Source: Ophiobolus disseminans (taxonomy: Eukaryota > Ascomycota > Dothideomycetes > Pleosporales > Phaeosphaeriaceae). From it: 64,000 bases of DNA. Below are positions 1 to 11,831 of this stretch, in pieces (the stretch's first letter is position 1; each line of letters starts with the position of its first letter). The notes under the pieces were generated by a model. It made no database searches and was not told the DNA's origin. It saw only the letters and a list, made by a program, of their open reading frames with translations. A program made the translations under genes and the position numbers. The stretch covers positions 62,001-126,000 of the forward strand of contig MU006219.1 of assembly GCA_010093685.1 (NCBI GenBank), read 5' to 3'.

Positions 1-926
1 TTTACGTGCTCGGCGCAGTCGTACGCTTAGGCATTTTATGGGGTCGCGCGTTGGTGTTTGCACATTGTTGTATTATTATTTGCATATTGGAGCATGTCGA
101 TAGGGCCTTTTGCGCATTCTTGAGCGCTCGGTGATAGCGGTAGCTGAGCGCGTTTAGTACTGTCTATGAGATACGAATTGTATATTCATCTTGTCAACCA
201 CTGCATACTTGATAGCCCTCGATGTCTTCATGGGCAGCGCAATACGGCTCCACATCCAGCAGAAGAGAACGCGACCCGCGCTGCGGAATAGTGATATGCG
301 TGCAAACAGATTGCGCACCTAGGCCTTCGAGAGCTATCGAACAGCTGGAACTCATGCGCGGTAGACGCAGTCCTCCGATAAGTCGTCTTCGCGAGCAACG
401 GGGCAAGCATGGCGTTTGATGGCTGATGCACGACATCTCCGATATCTGGCAAAGTGGATTTGAACCGAGTGTTACGAATAGTCGATCTAGCAGATCAAAC
501 GAATAATACGTTTGCTGCTCGGATCATAGGTAATGAAGGTTGTGCGCATGAGAAATTAATGACCAAAAGCTTTGAAACTCCTTGCAGTACGAGACCTCTC
601 AGACAGGGTTGCAGCATGAGCAGAATTTGGTGTGAATTACGGTTCACCTGGCCGCACCTGCCTCACTTTCACCTAAGGTACAATCCGCCCAATCGAGCCT
701 AGCGTGCCGGTGACGCAGTCGCACCCGACTTTCAGCCTCCCGACCTCAACCTCACCTCACCGACATTATCGCAATCCAATCTCTTACAATCACCCGTCAC
801 TTCGCATCGCTTTACTACCTACCAACAAAGTCAAAATTGCGCGCGTGGTTTGCTGCAGCGTCTCCGAGTCACGACAAACAGCTTGTCTCAGCCTCATCGC
901 CCACAGGTAGGCGAGAGACGTTGACC
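1..926. other. Intergenic / left edge, no gene seen
   Basis: Short open frames here overlap on both strands, mostly start at non-ATG codons, and resemble nothing I recognise. The last 200 bases before the ATG at 927 are pyrimidine-rich (CCTCACC, CTCTTACAATC), as in fungal promoters and 5' leaders. Confidence 0.5.
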
Positions 927-2534
927 ATGGGTCAAGAGAGTCCGAACTCGTCAGCTGATAGTGCTATATCTCACGACGCTCTTACCCATCAGCGCCACGA
1001 CTCTCTTACATCAACCCCTGCGCTCAACCATGCGACAAACGATACACTGCAACACAGCCAGAATTCCACCACATCAATCGAACACTCCTTGCTGAAGCTA
1101 TCACTGTTACCGGTGCAGTCTGAAATGGACACCATCGTGAATGCGATTCGCCAGTTCATTCAGGACGAGCGTGTGCGCAGCTTCAGCTTCCTCGGTAGGC
1201 ATAGTCACTGCTATATGCGGCAGCAAGATCTTTTGGCCATCAGTCCAGCCTCACCGGATGACCTGAGGTCTATGCGTGCTCAAGATGCGAAGCGTGGTCA
1301 GCTGTCAGGGTTCAGCGACGATCAGTTCTTCGTCTTCGACGAGCTCATGGACAGCTATGACCTTGGTCGCATCGTCGCAGTCACCATGTCTCCAGGTCAA
1401 CCACAGGATATCCACCATATGACGACCACGGTACCACTTCCAAGGGGAGGAGTTCAGACATCCCCAGCATCGACATGGATCCGAGAGACGTACACTTGGG
1501 ATGACGACGGAGGCATGAAGTTCTCCGCGGAGCAGTATGAAGAGCAACGACTTTGGTGGCATGCTATAGGAAAGTCATTCAGGCTCATGGATCTACCCGC
1601 CGAGCTACGTGAGTCCGTATACCTGCAAATCATCGGACCAATAGTCGTCCCGGATACCTACAAGCATCGTGTAATCCTCGGAAGAGGCCAAATGATCGGC
1701 ATCAAGAAGCGCTCTGGTCGGAATCGCGACCCGGATATTGATCCACCAAACATGACGATCATGCGCGTCAGTAAGCGCGTCCAGAGCGAGGCCACCATTG
1801 TCGCAAATAGGGACACCTTCAAGCGTCTCGGTTTGAGACTCTCCGGGATGCAGGCAGAGTCAATGGCAAGAGTGCAACCAAAGGTGGCTCTTGGACCGCT
1901 AGTCACGGCAATGAGCGCACTACCCGCAAGCTCAGCCTTCCTCCGCAACATCCAGTTGGAGATGCCAGCAATCGGCTACTTCGCCTTCATCGACATCCAT
2001 CCTGCGCCGGGAGCGCCTTTAGCTCGTATATCAAGCAGCCCGTTCCGTATCGATACCTTGAGGACGTTCAGAGGTCTCCAACGTGTTGACTTCCGCTTCA
2101 TTGGCCCCAAGCACCCCGACGCTTTATGCCCGTGGGCACTGCTTAGTGGTATAAAAGAACGGGGTGAACACTCGTGCCAGAGAGTGTGGATCGATTGGTT
2201 CTTCACCCTGGCTTGGCATAGGTTGAGGGCCCTTGTAGCATCAAGAAACGTCCGATACACTCTATCCGGTTGCGTGAAGCCAACCAGGAAGCAGTATTGG
2301 GAGCGTACACTCAACAGCAACCGGGACGATGTCAAGGTTACTATCAATGAGGCTCTGAGACTCCTTACGGAGCAGAAGACGGATGATGCGCCGGCTCCTT
2401 GTACTTGTATTGAGCCTTGCTCGAGGGCTGAAGCGAAGGCTGTGTTTTCGAGGGAGTGGGATGCGGAGGATGTTCGTCGTATTCCGGGATTGCAGGAGCA
2501 TGTGGATAGCATCTATTGGAGCTTTGGAGAGTAG
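927..2534 (+). CDS. F-box-like / 2EXR-type hypothetical protein
   Basis: Intronless protein of 535 residues. The frame is open upstream to a TTG at 837, but the first ATG is at 927 in a good context (gaccATGG), so I start there. The first 100 or so residues are Ser/Thr/His-rich and probably disordered. From about residue 220 it reads MDLPAELRESVYLQIIGPIV, the pattern of the N-terminal helix of fungal F-box-like/2EXR domains. A basic stretch and a motif of the type MRVSKRVQSEATIVANRDTF follow, as is usual in that large ascomycete family. The C-terminal part has a small Cys cluster (CTCIEPC). Molecular function is unknown; a ubiquitin-ligase adaptor role would be inference. No close operon-like neighbour. 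Confidence 0.75.
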   Translation: MGQESPNSSADSAISHDALTHQRHDSLTSTPALNHATNDTLQHSQNSTTSIEHSLLKLSLLPVQSEMDTIVNAIRQFIQDERVRSFSFLGRHSHCYMRQQDLLAISPASPDDLRSMRAQDAKRGQLSGFSDDQFFVFDELMDSYDLGRIVAVTMSPGQPQDIHHMTTTVPLPRGGVQTSPASTWIRETYTWDDDGGMKFSAEQYEEQRLWWHAIGKSFRLMDLPAELRESVYLQIIGPIVVPDTYKHRVILGRGQMIGIKKRSGRNRDPDIDPPNMTIMRVSKRVQSEATIVANRDTFKRLGLRLSGMQAESMARVQPKVALGPLVTAMSALPASSAFLRNIQLEMPAIGYFAFIDIHPAPGAPLARISSSPFRIDTLRTFRGLQRVDFRFIGPKHPDALCPWALLSGIKERGEHSCQRVWIDWFFTLAWHRLRALVASRNVRYTLSGCVKPTRKQYWERTLNSNRDDVKVTINEALRLLTEQKTDDAPAPCTCIEPCSRAEAKAVFSREWDAEDVRRIPGLQEHVDSIYWSFGE

Positions 2535-2838
2535 AATGATCTTTATGGGTATGCAGCGAGACAGCCCGTGGTATAGCATCTGCGGTTATGGAAAATTATC
2601 ATGCTATTATCAAGCTTCTTGTCGAGTTCTTCGCCAGATTTCCACTCTCGGTAGTCTTCATCACGCCTGAGTGATCGTCATCACGACATCGGCCTTCCGC
2701 CGGCACTACTAACATCGGATCCGCACCAGATGCGGGGAGACGAACGTCAAATGTACATTTCCATTGCCAGCATCATGATACAACACCAAAGCGTAAATCC
2801 AAACTGACCCGGAACGTTTACCCACCCACTCACACAGC

Positions 2839-4188
2839 ATGTCACCCAACAGCAAACCAACGGTCCTCATCGTCGGCGCCGGTACTTTCGGCACTTCCAC
2901 GGCGTACCATTTGAGCCACCAATATAAAGATCCATCGCGCATCACTATAATCGACCGATGGGACCCAAAAGCTCCTCTGCAGGATAAACAAGCAGCCGCG
3001 ATTGATACGAATCGCATTATCCGCACAGACTATGAATCTTCCATGTACTGCGACCTTGCGAACGAAGCGATTCATCCGTGGTTCTGGAATATCGCTGTGC
3101 AAGGCCACTTCCACAAGACGGGATGGGTCGTACTCGACAAGAAGGGAGGGGACTTTGGAGAGAAAGTGCGCAAGACGTTCGTAGAAAGAGGTGGAGATTA
3201 CACGAGGGATGTTGATAGGGAGGAGCTGGAGAAGTCTGAGGTTTTGAAGGGATTATGTGGTGGTGCGGAGATGGGCAGGGGATATTTCAACCCTGAAGCG
3301 GGATGGTGCGATGCCGAGCGCGCAACCATGAGTTTCCTAAAAGTCGCGCTCAACAACGGCGTTCAACGCGTGACCGGCGAAGTCAGCGAACTCTTACTCT
3401 CCAAATCCGGCGTGTCCGGCGTGCGCACGAAAGACGGCAAGACATACACCGCCGATAAAATCGTGCTTGCGGCGGGCGCATGGACGAGCAGCTTACTATC
3501 CCCCATCGAAGACGCCCTGGATATTCCCCCAAAAGATAGCATCGAAACCCAAATCACAGCCGTCGGCCGCCTCTCCGCATACTACACGCTCAGCGAGTCC
3601 GAAACGCAAAACATCATCGATTCGAAAATGCCCATCGTAGTCATCGGCGGCCTTGTTGACATCATTCCGCCCAGCCAACCCAACCGCACCGTAAAGATCA
3701 ACGACCTCCGAACGGAAGTCGTACATACGGTTACAACGAAGAGTGGCCGCCGAATCACGGCACCAACGCAAAACCACCAATCCGCCGTCCCCGAGAAACT
3801 CCGCGCAGAAAGCGCGCAAGTAATGCAGAAAGCAATGCCGCATTTCACATCCACGCACACGCCCTCCCGGTGGCGCATCTGCTTCGACGCCGTGACGCCC
3901 ACCGAAGACTGGCTCTTAACCGCGCATCCACATCCCTCGCTATCAAACCTCACCATAGCGACGGGCGGGAGTTTTCATAGCTACAAGTTCCTCCCCGTGG
4001 CAGGCAAGTACGTGGCGAAAGTGCTGCGGGGCGAGAGCTGTGGGGCGGAGAAAGACGAGGCATGGAAGTGGAAGAGTGGGGAGGAGTTGGGGATGGGTGG
4101 GGGTTTGGAGTTTGGGAGGAGCGGGAGGGGGGATGCTGGGGGGAGGAGGGAGGTTGGGGAGTTTGAAGAGGGGAGGGCGAGGCTTTGA
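2839..4188 (+). CDS. FAD-dependent amine oxidase (sarcosine / fructosyl-amino-acid oxidase-like)
   Basis: Intronless protein of 449 residues starting at an ATG just after a short leader. Residues 8-30 hold the Rossmann FAD motif (VLIVGAGTFGTSTAYHL, GxGxxG at 13-18) followed by an acidic residue after strand 2 (IIDR). The C-terminal region carries RICFDAVTPTEDW with Cys348, which sits where monomeric sarcosine oxidase and fructosyl amino acid oxidases attach FAD covalently. GGSFHSYKFLPVAGKYV (376-392) is the conserved FAD-binding end. The family oxidises N-methylated or glycated amines to an aldehyde or ketone plus peroxide; which substrate is used cannot be read here. The last 40 residues are a Gly/Arg/Glu-rich tail from GGGGAG-type DNA, unlike the rest and not part of the fold. 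Confidence 0.85.
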   Translation: MSPNSKPTVLIVGAGTFGTSTAYHLSHQYKDPSRITIIDRWDPKAPLQDKQAAAIDTNRIIRTDYESSMYCDLANEAIHPWFWNIAVQGHFHKTGWVVLDKKGGDFGEKVRKTFVERGGDYTRDVDREELEKSEVLKGLCGGAEMGRGYFNPEAGWCDAERATMSFLKVALNNGVQRVTGEVSELLLSKSGVSGVRTKDGKTYTADKIVLAAGAWTSSLLSPIEDALDIPPKDSIETQITAVGRLSAYYTLSESETQNIIDSKMPIVVIGGLVDIIPPSQPNRTVKINDLRTEVVHTVTTKSGRRITAPTQNHQSAVPEKLRAESAQVMQKAMPHFTSTHTPSRWRICFDAVTPTEDWLLTAHPHPSLSNLTIATGGSFHSYKFLPVAGKYVAKVLRGESCGAEKDEAWKWKSGEELGMGGGLEFGRSGRGDAGGRREVGEFEEGRARL

Positions 4189-4555
4189 GGAAGGGGAAGG
4201 AGGGGGCAGATGTGATGGGTGGTGGGTTTGAGTGGCGTAATCCGCCTGATTGATGTTTGTTAGAGAAGATCATGGTCGAACGGCTTCTGATTCAGTCCGT
4301 TACGTCATATCACGACCCCTTGTCGCGCGGATGACTATAGTAGACATTGTACGCACTCGTTCAAACGTTGCGCAAAGGTGACGATCATATCCGACAAAGA
4401 ATCCCCGTGACAGACATGGAGAAAGAGATCCAACCGCATGACATTCCCAAAACACTTGACATGGTGGATGATGGCTTGCAAGGTTTGTATTGTACCCCTC
4501 CCAAACACGTTTTTGTATTGAATATCCTAGACCCTTGAAGCACTCCCACTAGAAC
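4189..4555. other. Convergent intergenic region
   Basis: Lies between the 3' ends of the amine oxidase (+) and the PAN/CBM18 gene (-). A 63-codon open frame at 4347-4538 has no recognisable features. I see no other structure. Confidence 0.5.
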
Positions 4556-7500
4556 CTACGTCTCAAAACAAGCCCTCTCACCAACAACCTCATTGACAGT
4601 CTCAGGGTCCACGATGATGGATCCAAATGAGAATAGCGCGCAGAAATTCCCGCTTTCATAGTTTGCAAACTTGCACCGGGGCATGGTGAGACACAGTTGG
4701 CCGCATGCGTCATAACTGGGGACTGTATAGGAAACGTACATAGCTGGAATGATACCGCCATTGTCGCTGATATAGCCCGCAGTATTGCAGATTTTAGGAA
4801 CGGATGGTGTGGGAGACGGCGTTGCGGACCTGCTGCTGGACGGTGCAGGGCTGCTGCTGGGCGACATAAGCAGACTCGAAGGCGACCATGCGGCGGGCGT
4901 TGAGCTCGAGGACGGGACAACGATTGGAGTCGAGGAGACAGCAGGCGTCGACACCGGCGATGATGCCAAATTAAAACAACCTCGCTCAGACGTGATGAAA
5001 CTATCGGAGCGTGTTACGGTACTGCCTGCTGGGAGTGCTTTATGGTAGAGCCAACAGAGATCGGTGACCGTATCGTAGAGCATGAGTTGACACTGGGGCA
5101 TTTCAACACAAGCGGCCTCGCAGGTGTCCTTTGTCATTTGCCAACGCTCAGTGCTCGGAGTCGACGGGGAAACAGTGACGTATCCAGATGCATTGCAAAT
5201 CAACGAAGATGTGACTGGCGTCGAAGCAGGGCTTGATGATACCCTCGTCGAGGTGGACGACACTGCAGCTGAGATGGACGATACTGCAGTTGAAGTAGAC
5301 GACATCGCAGTTAAGATGGACGATGATACCAAGTCAAAGCAACCTCGCTCAGACGTAAAGCGATCAGAGGCGGGTGTTATGATACTGCCCGTGGGAAGCG
5401 CCTTCTCGTAGTGAAGACAGTACGAGCCGGTCATAACGTAAAGTATGAATTGACACCGGGGGTTTTCGACGCAAGTGGCCTCGCAGGCTGCCTTGGTGAT
5501 TCCTCTGCTACCGGGGTTCGGAGACGTTGGAATATTCGCAGGATAACCTTGTGCATTGCAAATTCGCGTAGAAGTGACTGGCATCGGAGAAGGGCTCGAT
5601 GATGGCGTGAGCGAGGTAGACGACACCGCAGTCGAAGCTGACAACACCGCCGCGACTGAAGTAGACGATACCGCAGTTGAGATAGACGATGATGCCGAGA
5701 CAAGGCAACGTCGCTCGGATGTAGAGTAATTGTCGTTGGCTTTCATGACAGCGCCGACTGGGAGAGCGTTTCCGTAGAATCCACACGCCTTGCTGCTGGA
5801 AGCGTAGATAATAAATTGACACTGGTCGGGGGTCTTAGCAATACATTCTGCCTCGCATTCGGCTAGAGTTCCTGTCATCATACTATTGTAACTAACCATA
5901 GCCGCAGGATATCCACGGGCACTGCAGATCGGCAGAGGAATGACTGGCGTTGCAGAAGGGCTTGATGATGCCGCAGCCGGAGAGAACGACACCGCAATTG
6001 AAATGGATGATACTGCGGTCGAGGTGGATGATGCCGCAGGCGCGGACGACGATTCAGCTGAACTCGAAACCAAGGGACTAGCAAAGCAACCTCGCTCAGA
6101 TGTAACGTGTAAAGCAGAGGGCATTATTTGAGTGCCCGTGGGAAGGGCAGCCCCGTAAAACCCGCACAACTGTCTGACCGCAACGTATGTTATGTACTGA
6201 CACTGCTGAGGGTTATCAGCACATTGTGCCTCGCATGCGGCCTTGGAGACTCCTTCAACACTGTTGAAAGCACCCGAAGGCGCATCCGCGGGATATCCTT
6301 TGGCGTTGCAGATCAGCGGAGAAGAAACCGGCGAAGAAGAAACCGGTGTTGAGGACGCCAAAGGCGTTGAGGTTGGCAATGAGACCGCAGTGGAGGCGGA
6401 AGACGTGATTGAGCTCAGCTGTGAAGGACTAACGAAGCAGCTTCGCTCAGAAGTAATGCGAGCGTCTACCAGTATTATAGGAGTGCCTGGTGGAAGCAGT
6501 GAATTGTAAAGTTTACAGTAGTTGCTGTCTACTTCGAAGATGAAGTATCGACATTGAGCATCATCAGCGCAGAATCTCTCACAGTCAGCTGAAGCGAGTG
6601 CTCCAACGCCGTCGTAAAGATCTCCCCGGACATCTGGAACTCCACGTGCATTGCAGATGGGCCCCGAGATGACCGGCGTTGACGATGGCAGAGGTGTCGC
6701 AGAAGTGCTCGACGAGACTATGATCGCGGTGGTGGATGACATGGTCGAGCTCAGAATCGAAGGGGTAACAAAGCAACGCCGCTCGGAAGTAACATAACCA
6801 TAGAGGCGTGTCACAGAGCTTGACTGGAGCGGCACAGCGTACAGATTACAGATCACGCTCTCCTCGTCGAATATAAAGTACTGACATTGAGGTTCCTCAG
6901 CGCAGGATCTCTCGCACTCGGGTGCATCCACTACCGTACTGACCCGGTACGTATTTCCGCGAATTGTAGGAACGCCAGGTGCATTGCAGATGGAACCTGA
7001 ACTGACCGGGGTTGAGGGCGCCATTGGACTCGAAGTCGGTGTCGATAATACACTGCTCGATACCGAGAAGGGAGGTGGACAACTCTTCTCGTAGGTTTCG
7101 AACGATTGGTCGGGTCTAAAAGGAAGGTCTGCAGATACCGGTCTGTCATATAGATAACACGTGTTTGGTTTCTCGATCACGAAGTATTGACAAGCGCTTT
7201 CGCTACGGCACCTCTCATAGCATGCTGTCAAGCTCGAATCCAGATCGCGAGCGTAATCGGTTCCGCCTAAGGCTCCATTAGGGACACCTTGTTGCCGGCA
7301 GGTCGTTGAGGGTGTAGATGAAGTAGTTGGGGTGGTAGCGCTACTGGTGGTCGCTGTCGACGCAAGTGACGAAACTGTGAAAGTTCCCACGGAGGTTCCC
7401 GAGGGGAGGCTCGAGGAAGCGGATGAAGATGATGTTGGTGTGCTTACAGATGCGGAAGAGGATGAAAGCGGATTGGAGACTGCGCTTCTCGACATGGAGG

Positions 7501-8431
7501 TAGACACTGACGATACCTGAGATAACGGCGCTGACGATGTGGGAAAGGATGATGCCGGAGCGGACACTGCGTTTCTGGAAGTGGAGGAAGATGCCGACGA
7601 CACCTTTGACGAGGACGCAGAGGATGTGGCCTTCGAAGAAGTTGATAATGATACTGGTAGACAGTCGCCAAAGCCAGGTTGGCATCCAGATCCGCAGTAG
7701 CCATCTGTGCTGCCGCAATATCCCCATTTGCTACAACAATCCCCATACTTCGAGCCGCGGCATGTCCTGCCTTGAGGCGACGCTCCCTCTTTATTTCCAC
7801 ACCGCGCGTTAGTCGTAACGACAAGGGTGGAAGCCGGAGACGTTGACGACGAGGAGCGCGTCGTTATGGCGGCAGATGGCGATTGAGAAGAACGAGTGAC
7901 AGACGAGCTCGAACTACGAGACGAGGAAACAGTAGAAGACTGTGATCCTGAACAGGTGCCAAACAGAGTGTTACAGCCAGTGCCGCAGTGTCCTGAAGTT
8001 TTTCCACACCACCCGTGTTGACTAACTCTGGTTAGCCAGGCGTTTTGCTGCTAATGTGAAGTAACTGCTTACCTGCAGCAACCGCCATATGTCGAACCTT
8101 TGCAGGTCCCACTATTACCACCACATTTGCCGTTCGAAGAGATCTTGGGCGCCGTTACAGTTGTTGATGCTGGCGATGCTGGCGATGCTGGCGATGCGGC
8201 ATTGCAATCTCCCCAACCGGATTGACAGCCCTTTGTCACATCGCAGTAGTTGGTGGTGCTGCCACAGTAGTTCCACTTCGAACAACAGTTTCCATGTGTG
8301 CTGCCCTTGCAAGTGAGCCCAAAAGTAGAACCACAACGAGCCGATTGGCTAAGGCCCTGAGGGGCAGGAGCTGCAATAACAAACTGGAATGAAGCAAAAG
8401 CCGTGAAGGCGCAAACGAGTGAAGAACGCAT
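4556..8431 (-). CDS. Secreted multidomain protein: 3 CBM18 chitin-binding + 8 PAN/apple-like modules
   Basis: I read this as two exons, 8431..8073 and 8021..4556, with a 51-bp intron (GTAAGC..GCTAACC..TTAG) whose removal restores the CBM18 core CCSQHGWCG. The product is 1274 residues. The start at 8431 is the first ATG and opens a signal peptide (MRSSLVCAFTAFASF..AAPAP). Three Cys-rich hevein-type CBM18 modules follow at about 33-77, 102-142 and 194-243, with the chitin-binding CCSKWNYCGS-type core. Ser/Thr-rich linkers lead into eight repeats of about 75 residues from about 360 to the C-terminus. Each has C-x-x-x-G-[VY], C-x-x-x-C, [QR]CQ-[FY]-I-x-[FY], a central Cys and TSER-[RG]-CF, the pattern of PAN/apple domains. 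Known modules suggest binding of chitin and carbohydrate or protein at the wall, as adhesin or chitin shield. No GPI-anchor signal is evident. Confidence 0.8.
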
Positions 8432-9801
8432 CTCAATAGAGAGCAGTGTGCGACGACGCACGAATGTAACGACAGTGGTAGACCGAGGGAAGTGCAGTCA
8501 TGAGGCAGGAGAAGGGACGGACTCAGATCATATGGGTATGCTCAGGTACTCATCGTGGCGGCTAACCAGGCTGATCTAAAGCCAGCAAAAAGAAGGCCAT
8601 TGACATGAGGCGGCCACGGCTATTATAGCTAATTCGGGCATATCTAGATACAGATTGGGGATCACTAAAATCCATGCAAGCGTGCTGAAGCCACGCTCTC
8701 TTGTGCTGGCTGTGACGTTACCAAAATGAGGCTGATGTCGGTACCTGGCGTCTGGGTAAGCGAGGCTGGAGGCATTTTACAGCTGGCAGTTCGACAGCCG
8801 CAGCGCAGGGTCCCACTGATCGACGCATGCTGTTGTGGGCGGTTTGGGGCAAAATAGGAAAAAGGGGGGGGGATTCTAGACTTGTGGAGATCTAGGCGAT
8901 CTGCTAGTGGCCACGAGTCCGAATTGAGTATGACGTACACGCGATGGCCGATCAGCGCCTGCAGCCTTGCAATGGACGTCTTCGGTTATGCAGATAGGAG
9001 GCTCAAATTCGGATTGTATATGCTTGCGCATTCATGATGACGTCGAGAGAAACATAGAAGTCTCAAGGAAGGTGAACTGCTGAAGGTGATGGGACCTCGG
9101 GAGTCCGCGGAACTTCGTACTTCAATTGCAGCGCGGCGCAATCGTGGCGGCCGCTAAACTGGAACTAACCCAATTGGATTAGCGCATCAAGGCTGCAGCC
9201 AAGCAACCTCATCCCCACCACTTCCTCCCCTGAAGTCTTTCACACTCAATCAGTGGCGACCACAATCCTCTGGCGCCGGTATATTGAACGGGTACAGATG
9301 CAAAAAGTTATTGGATCCCTCGGTAGACTCCTGGGCCCTGCGTAGATCTATTCATGCAGCACCGACAACCTTTAAAAAGTACATTGAAGCACCAATTGAG
9401 ACACCGCATTCGAGAATCTCTTTGGCAGAACTCCTCGGCGTTGACCTGTAGCACAATTTGAGCCACACCGCTATCCGTTGAGTATAGTCCGTATCGACAA
9501 CCACGATCACGCAACTTGTATAGGTAGAACGATGGTCATCACTGCACGTATCATCACCACGTCCATCAATCAGCGTGATGTTTGCTACTACTCCGCGCCG
9601 ACTGCTGATGCCTTGTAAGGATTTGCTATCGTCCCATGCTTCATGCAGCCACCGGTAATCATTCGCGTAACCCTCCCCACAACAAACCTCAGTCAGCCAT
9701 ATAAATGCTATGCGCATCTGCCTCATCGGCACCCACTTCCCGAAAACAATCGGCAAACTCGACCGGAAGCATGAGCGACGCAGAGATGAGCCGAGTGGCT
9801 C
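8432..9801. other. Intergenic, no gene seen
   Basis: Contains the likely promoter of the CBM18/PAN gene at its left end. A G-run (AAAAAGGGGGGGGG near 8860) and frames without family features are all I see. The long minus-strand frame at 9352-10047 is partly the translation of a solo LTR and is not a gene. Confidence 0.5.
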
Positions 9802-10968
9802 ATGAGAGGCGTTCCAAGACATGTGCTGAATCCTTGTGTTCCAAGCTGTAGCATGTATGGCAACTGTCGGATGTAGGAGACAGGGCAAATGTGAGAAGAA
9901 GGTTGTTGTATTGAGAGAGCTACATAGAGCGATTATATACACAACATGATGAGTAAGCCAGTGACTAAGAGTCACGTGGAGATGTAGTCCACATTGTACC
10001 ATGTGAACTAAGGTGCCAGGCTGACAGCAACTACAACGACGAAACAAAGGTTGAGTACCTGCATAAAGGGTTCAAGATCCTTTCAGATACCACGGATATT
10101 TGGATCAAGGGGTCCACCTTCACTACGGCGGTGCTGGAAGAGGTTATGGCTTGCATTCAGAAATCCGCCCTGACTGACCAAAACGCGGTATTATTCATTC
10201 TCTCTCAATTACTCGACGACGATAAGTGGTGGGTCCGCGATGAGCAGTACGATGCACAGCTTTGTAATCGTAAGGGCTGCGGGATCACCCCTCTGATTTG
10301 GCATTTTCGGGTTGGCATGAATAAGTTGATGAACAAGTTTCGGGCCAGCTTCGATGAAGAGTTAGCTACCATAGTTTCGAAGCTTTGGGCAATCTGACGA
10401 AAAGACAACTGACCGAAGGACAAGAAGATGCCCTCATACACTTCGCGGAACGCTTGAAGCAATGGGGTACAGGCCTAACCCGAAAAGGCGCAATGAAGGA
10501 ACTTTGCAAACGGCCGGCGGACGTAAGTGTAAGTTCAAGTAACCAGATACATGTACTGACTTTTTTCAGAGTACGGACTACATGTCTACTATCCATTGGT
10601 GCGCCGAGAAACTTATGATCGACTTCAGCCTAACCACGATGATTGCCGTCAAGGCACGCCAGTTGCCGACAAAGACACGCTGGTCCGCAGTCTGTGCGCG
10701 CTACACACCTTGTCAATCATCTGGGAATCAAATCAGTTTGCTCCTCACGAACTACACAAATCCATGAACTTGCAGCTCCATACGTTCAGCGATGCAACTC
10801 GGTCTGATATGGGCGACCTGTTGAGAGCTTTGATTGGATTTCCGGATGTGATTTGGGTCATCACCGATGGCAAATTCACGGATGGTGGGTTTTGCAAGAT
10901 GTCGGCACTGCTTTGGGCACTTAAGTTAGGACCACATGTGTTGCATGCTAGCAGGGTTATCCCTACGC
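9802..10968 (+). pseudogene. Degenerate hypothetical gene interrupted by a solo LTR
   Basis: An open frame starts with ATGs at 9802 and 9853 and runs into the solo LTR at 9865-10026. Taking out the LTR and one copy of its 5-bp duplication rejoins the frame exactly to 10032-10397 (142 codons in all). The part after the LTR looks coding (KGFKILSDTTDIWIKGS, LDDDKWWVRDE). Coding-like sequence then continues in a different frame from about 10361 (TKRQLTEGQEDALIHFAERL). A clear donor, GACGTAAGTG, and a pyrimidine-rich acceptor, ACTTTTTTCAG, bound an intron at about 10509-10569. A further open stretch follows to about 10968 (GFPDVIWVITDGKFTDGGF). The LTR, the frame change and the phase mismatch at the intron point to a dead gene. 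I do not recognise the family. Confidence 0.4.
9865..10026 (-). repeat. Solo LTR, copia family A (162 bp)
   Basis: Starts TGTCGGATGTAGGAG and ends GGTGCCAGGCTGACA (+ strand), with 5-bp target duplications GCAAC at 9860-9864 and 10027-10031. It closely resembles the LTRs of the full element at 30126-35666. That element lies on the minus strand, so this copy is minus-oriented too. It contains an internal GTATATAATC promoter-like TATA on the minus strand. Confidence 0.93.
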
Positions 10969-11831
10969 TCTCTCATTCTACACATATATATAGCTTCCTT
11001 CGTTCATAGCTATACAATCAACTCAGTCCTTGATTCTCCTTCCATATCACATACGTGAGAGTTTGGCATGAGGACCGTGACCGCCCCTTGTTGGTCATCG
11101 AAGTTGCCAACAGCCAGCTTGCCACCGGCTTGTGATCTTCTTCGGGGCTGAGAGCAGGAGCTCCAGGAAACAGGGGCCCAAGGTTGGCCTCGAAGACCGG
11201 AGCCATATTTTTTACCGCGGAGGGTCATGCGACAATCGCCTGCGTTTAGCTAAATGAGTTGTGTAGTGCAGGCGCGTATTCCTGTCATCCGGACGGCGCG
11301 AAGGAGCAATTGTGTGTCTTTTAGAATAGTTTCATGTGACCCTGATGTTTGCCAGATAGCTTGTTCAATCACACCCCTGATCTCGCGGGCCTATAAAGGG
11401 ATCTTGGGTGCCTTTTCAGTTCCATCTTTTTCATGCGTTCGGCCATGTATATGCCCAGTATTCCCTGTGAATCTGTATAGGGATACCTCCCCAATAAGTT
11501 CTCGTTGCTGTGATTGCTGTCTCAGCCCTGCTGTGAGCACATTCATCTTTATTGCCTCTTGGCAGGCACTAGCGACTCCTTAGCGTGTTCTACGCAGTAT
11601 ATATCGACTACACAGCCTGCGATCTGCGGTCGATACCGAGTCTCTACTTTTAGCTCACTCAACTCAAGGATTTCGACTCGTCAGGTTTCTCAACGCCTCC
11701 AGGCATCTACGCACACCCGTAACGTGTCGACGTCCAGGTCATCTACCATCAAAGACGTGAGTTCCTCGATCAACAAGCTTGCTGTGCGGGTCACTGCCAA
11801 GCCTGCTCACTTGCGTCGATCTGCCGTCAAG
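10969..11831. other. Intergenic, no gene seen
   Basis: No reading frame with family features. The last 250 bases before 11832 are Ser/Thr/Arg-coding in one frame (VSTFSSLNSRISTRQVSQ) and could be an N-terminal extension or 5' leader of the next gene. Confidence 0.4.

Noticed and set aside
440..480. tRNA-like B-box (GGTTCAAATCC on the minus strand)
   Set aside because: The flanking bases do not form a T-stem and no matching A-box or acceptor stem is found.
8160..8200. Repeated GATGCTGGC units, considered as a CRISPR-like or minisatellite array
   Set aside because: Only four 9-bp units, which simply encode Ala-Ser-Pro repeats in the CBM18 linker. No spacers, and the organism is a fungus.
9352..10047. 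231-codon minus-strand frame starting with a Cys-rich segment
   Set aside because: Its first third is the translation of the solo LTR at 9865-10026. The same peptide appears at every copy of that LTR (30076-30291, 35442-35642, 61836-62030), so it is not a gene.
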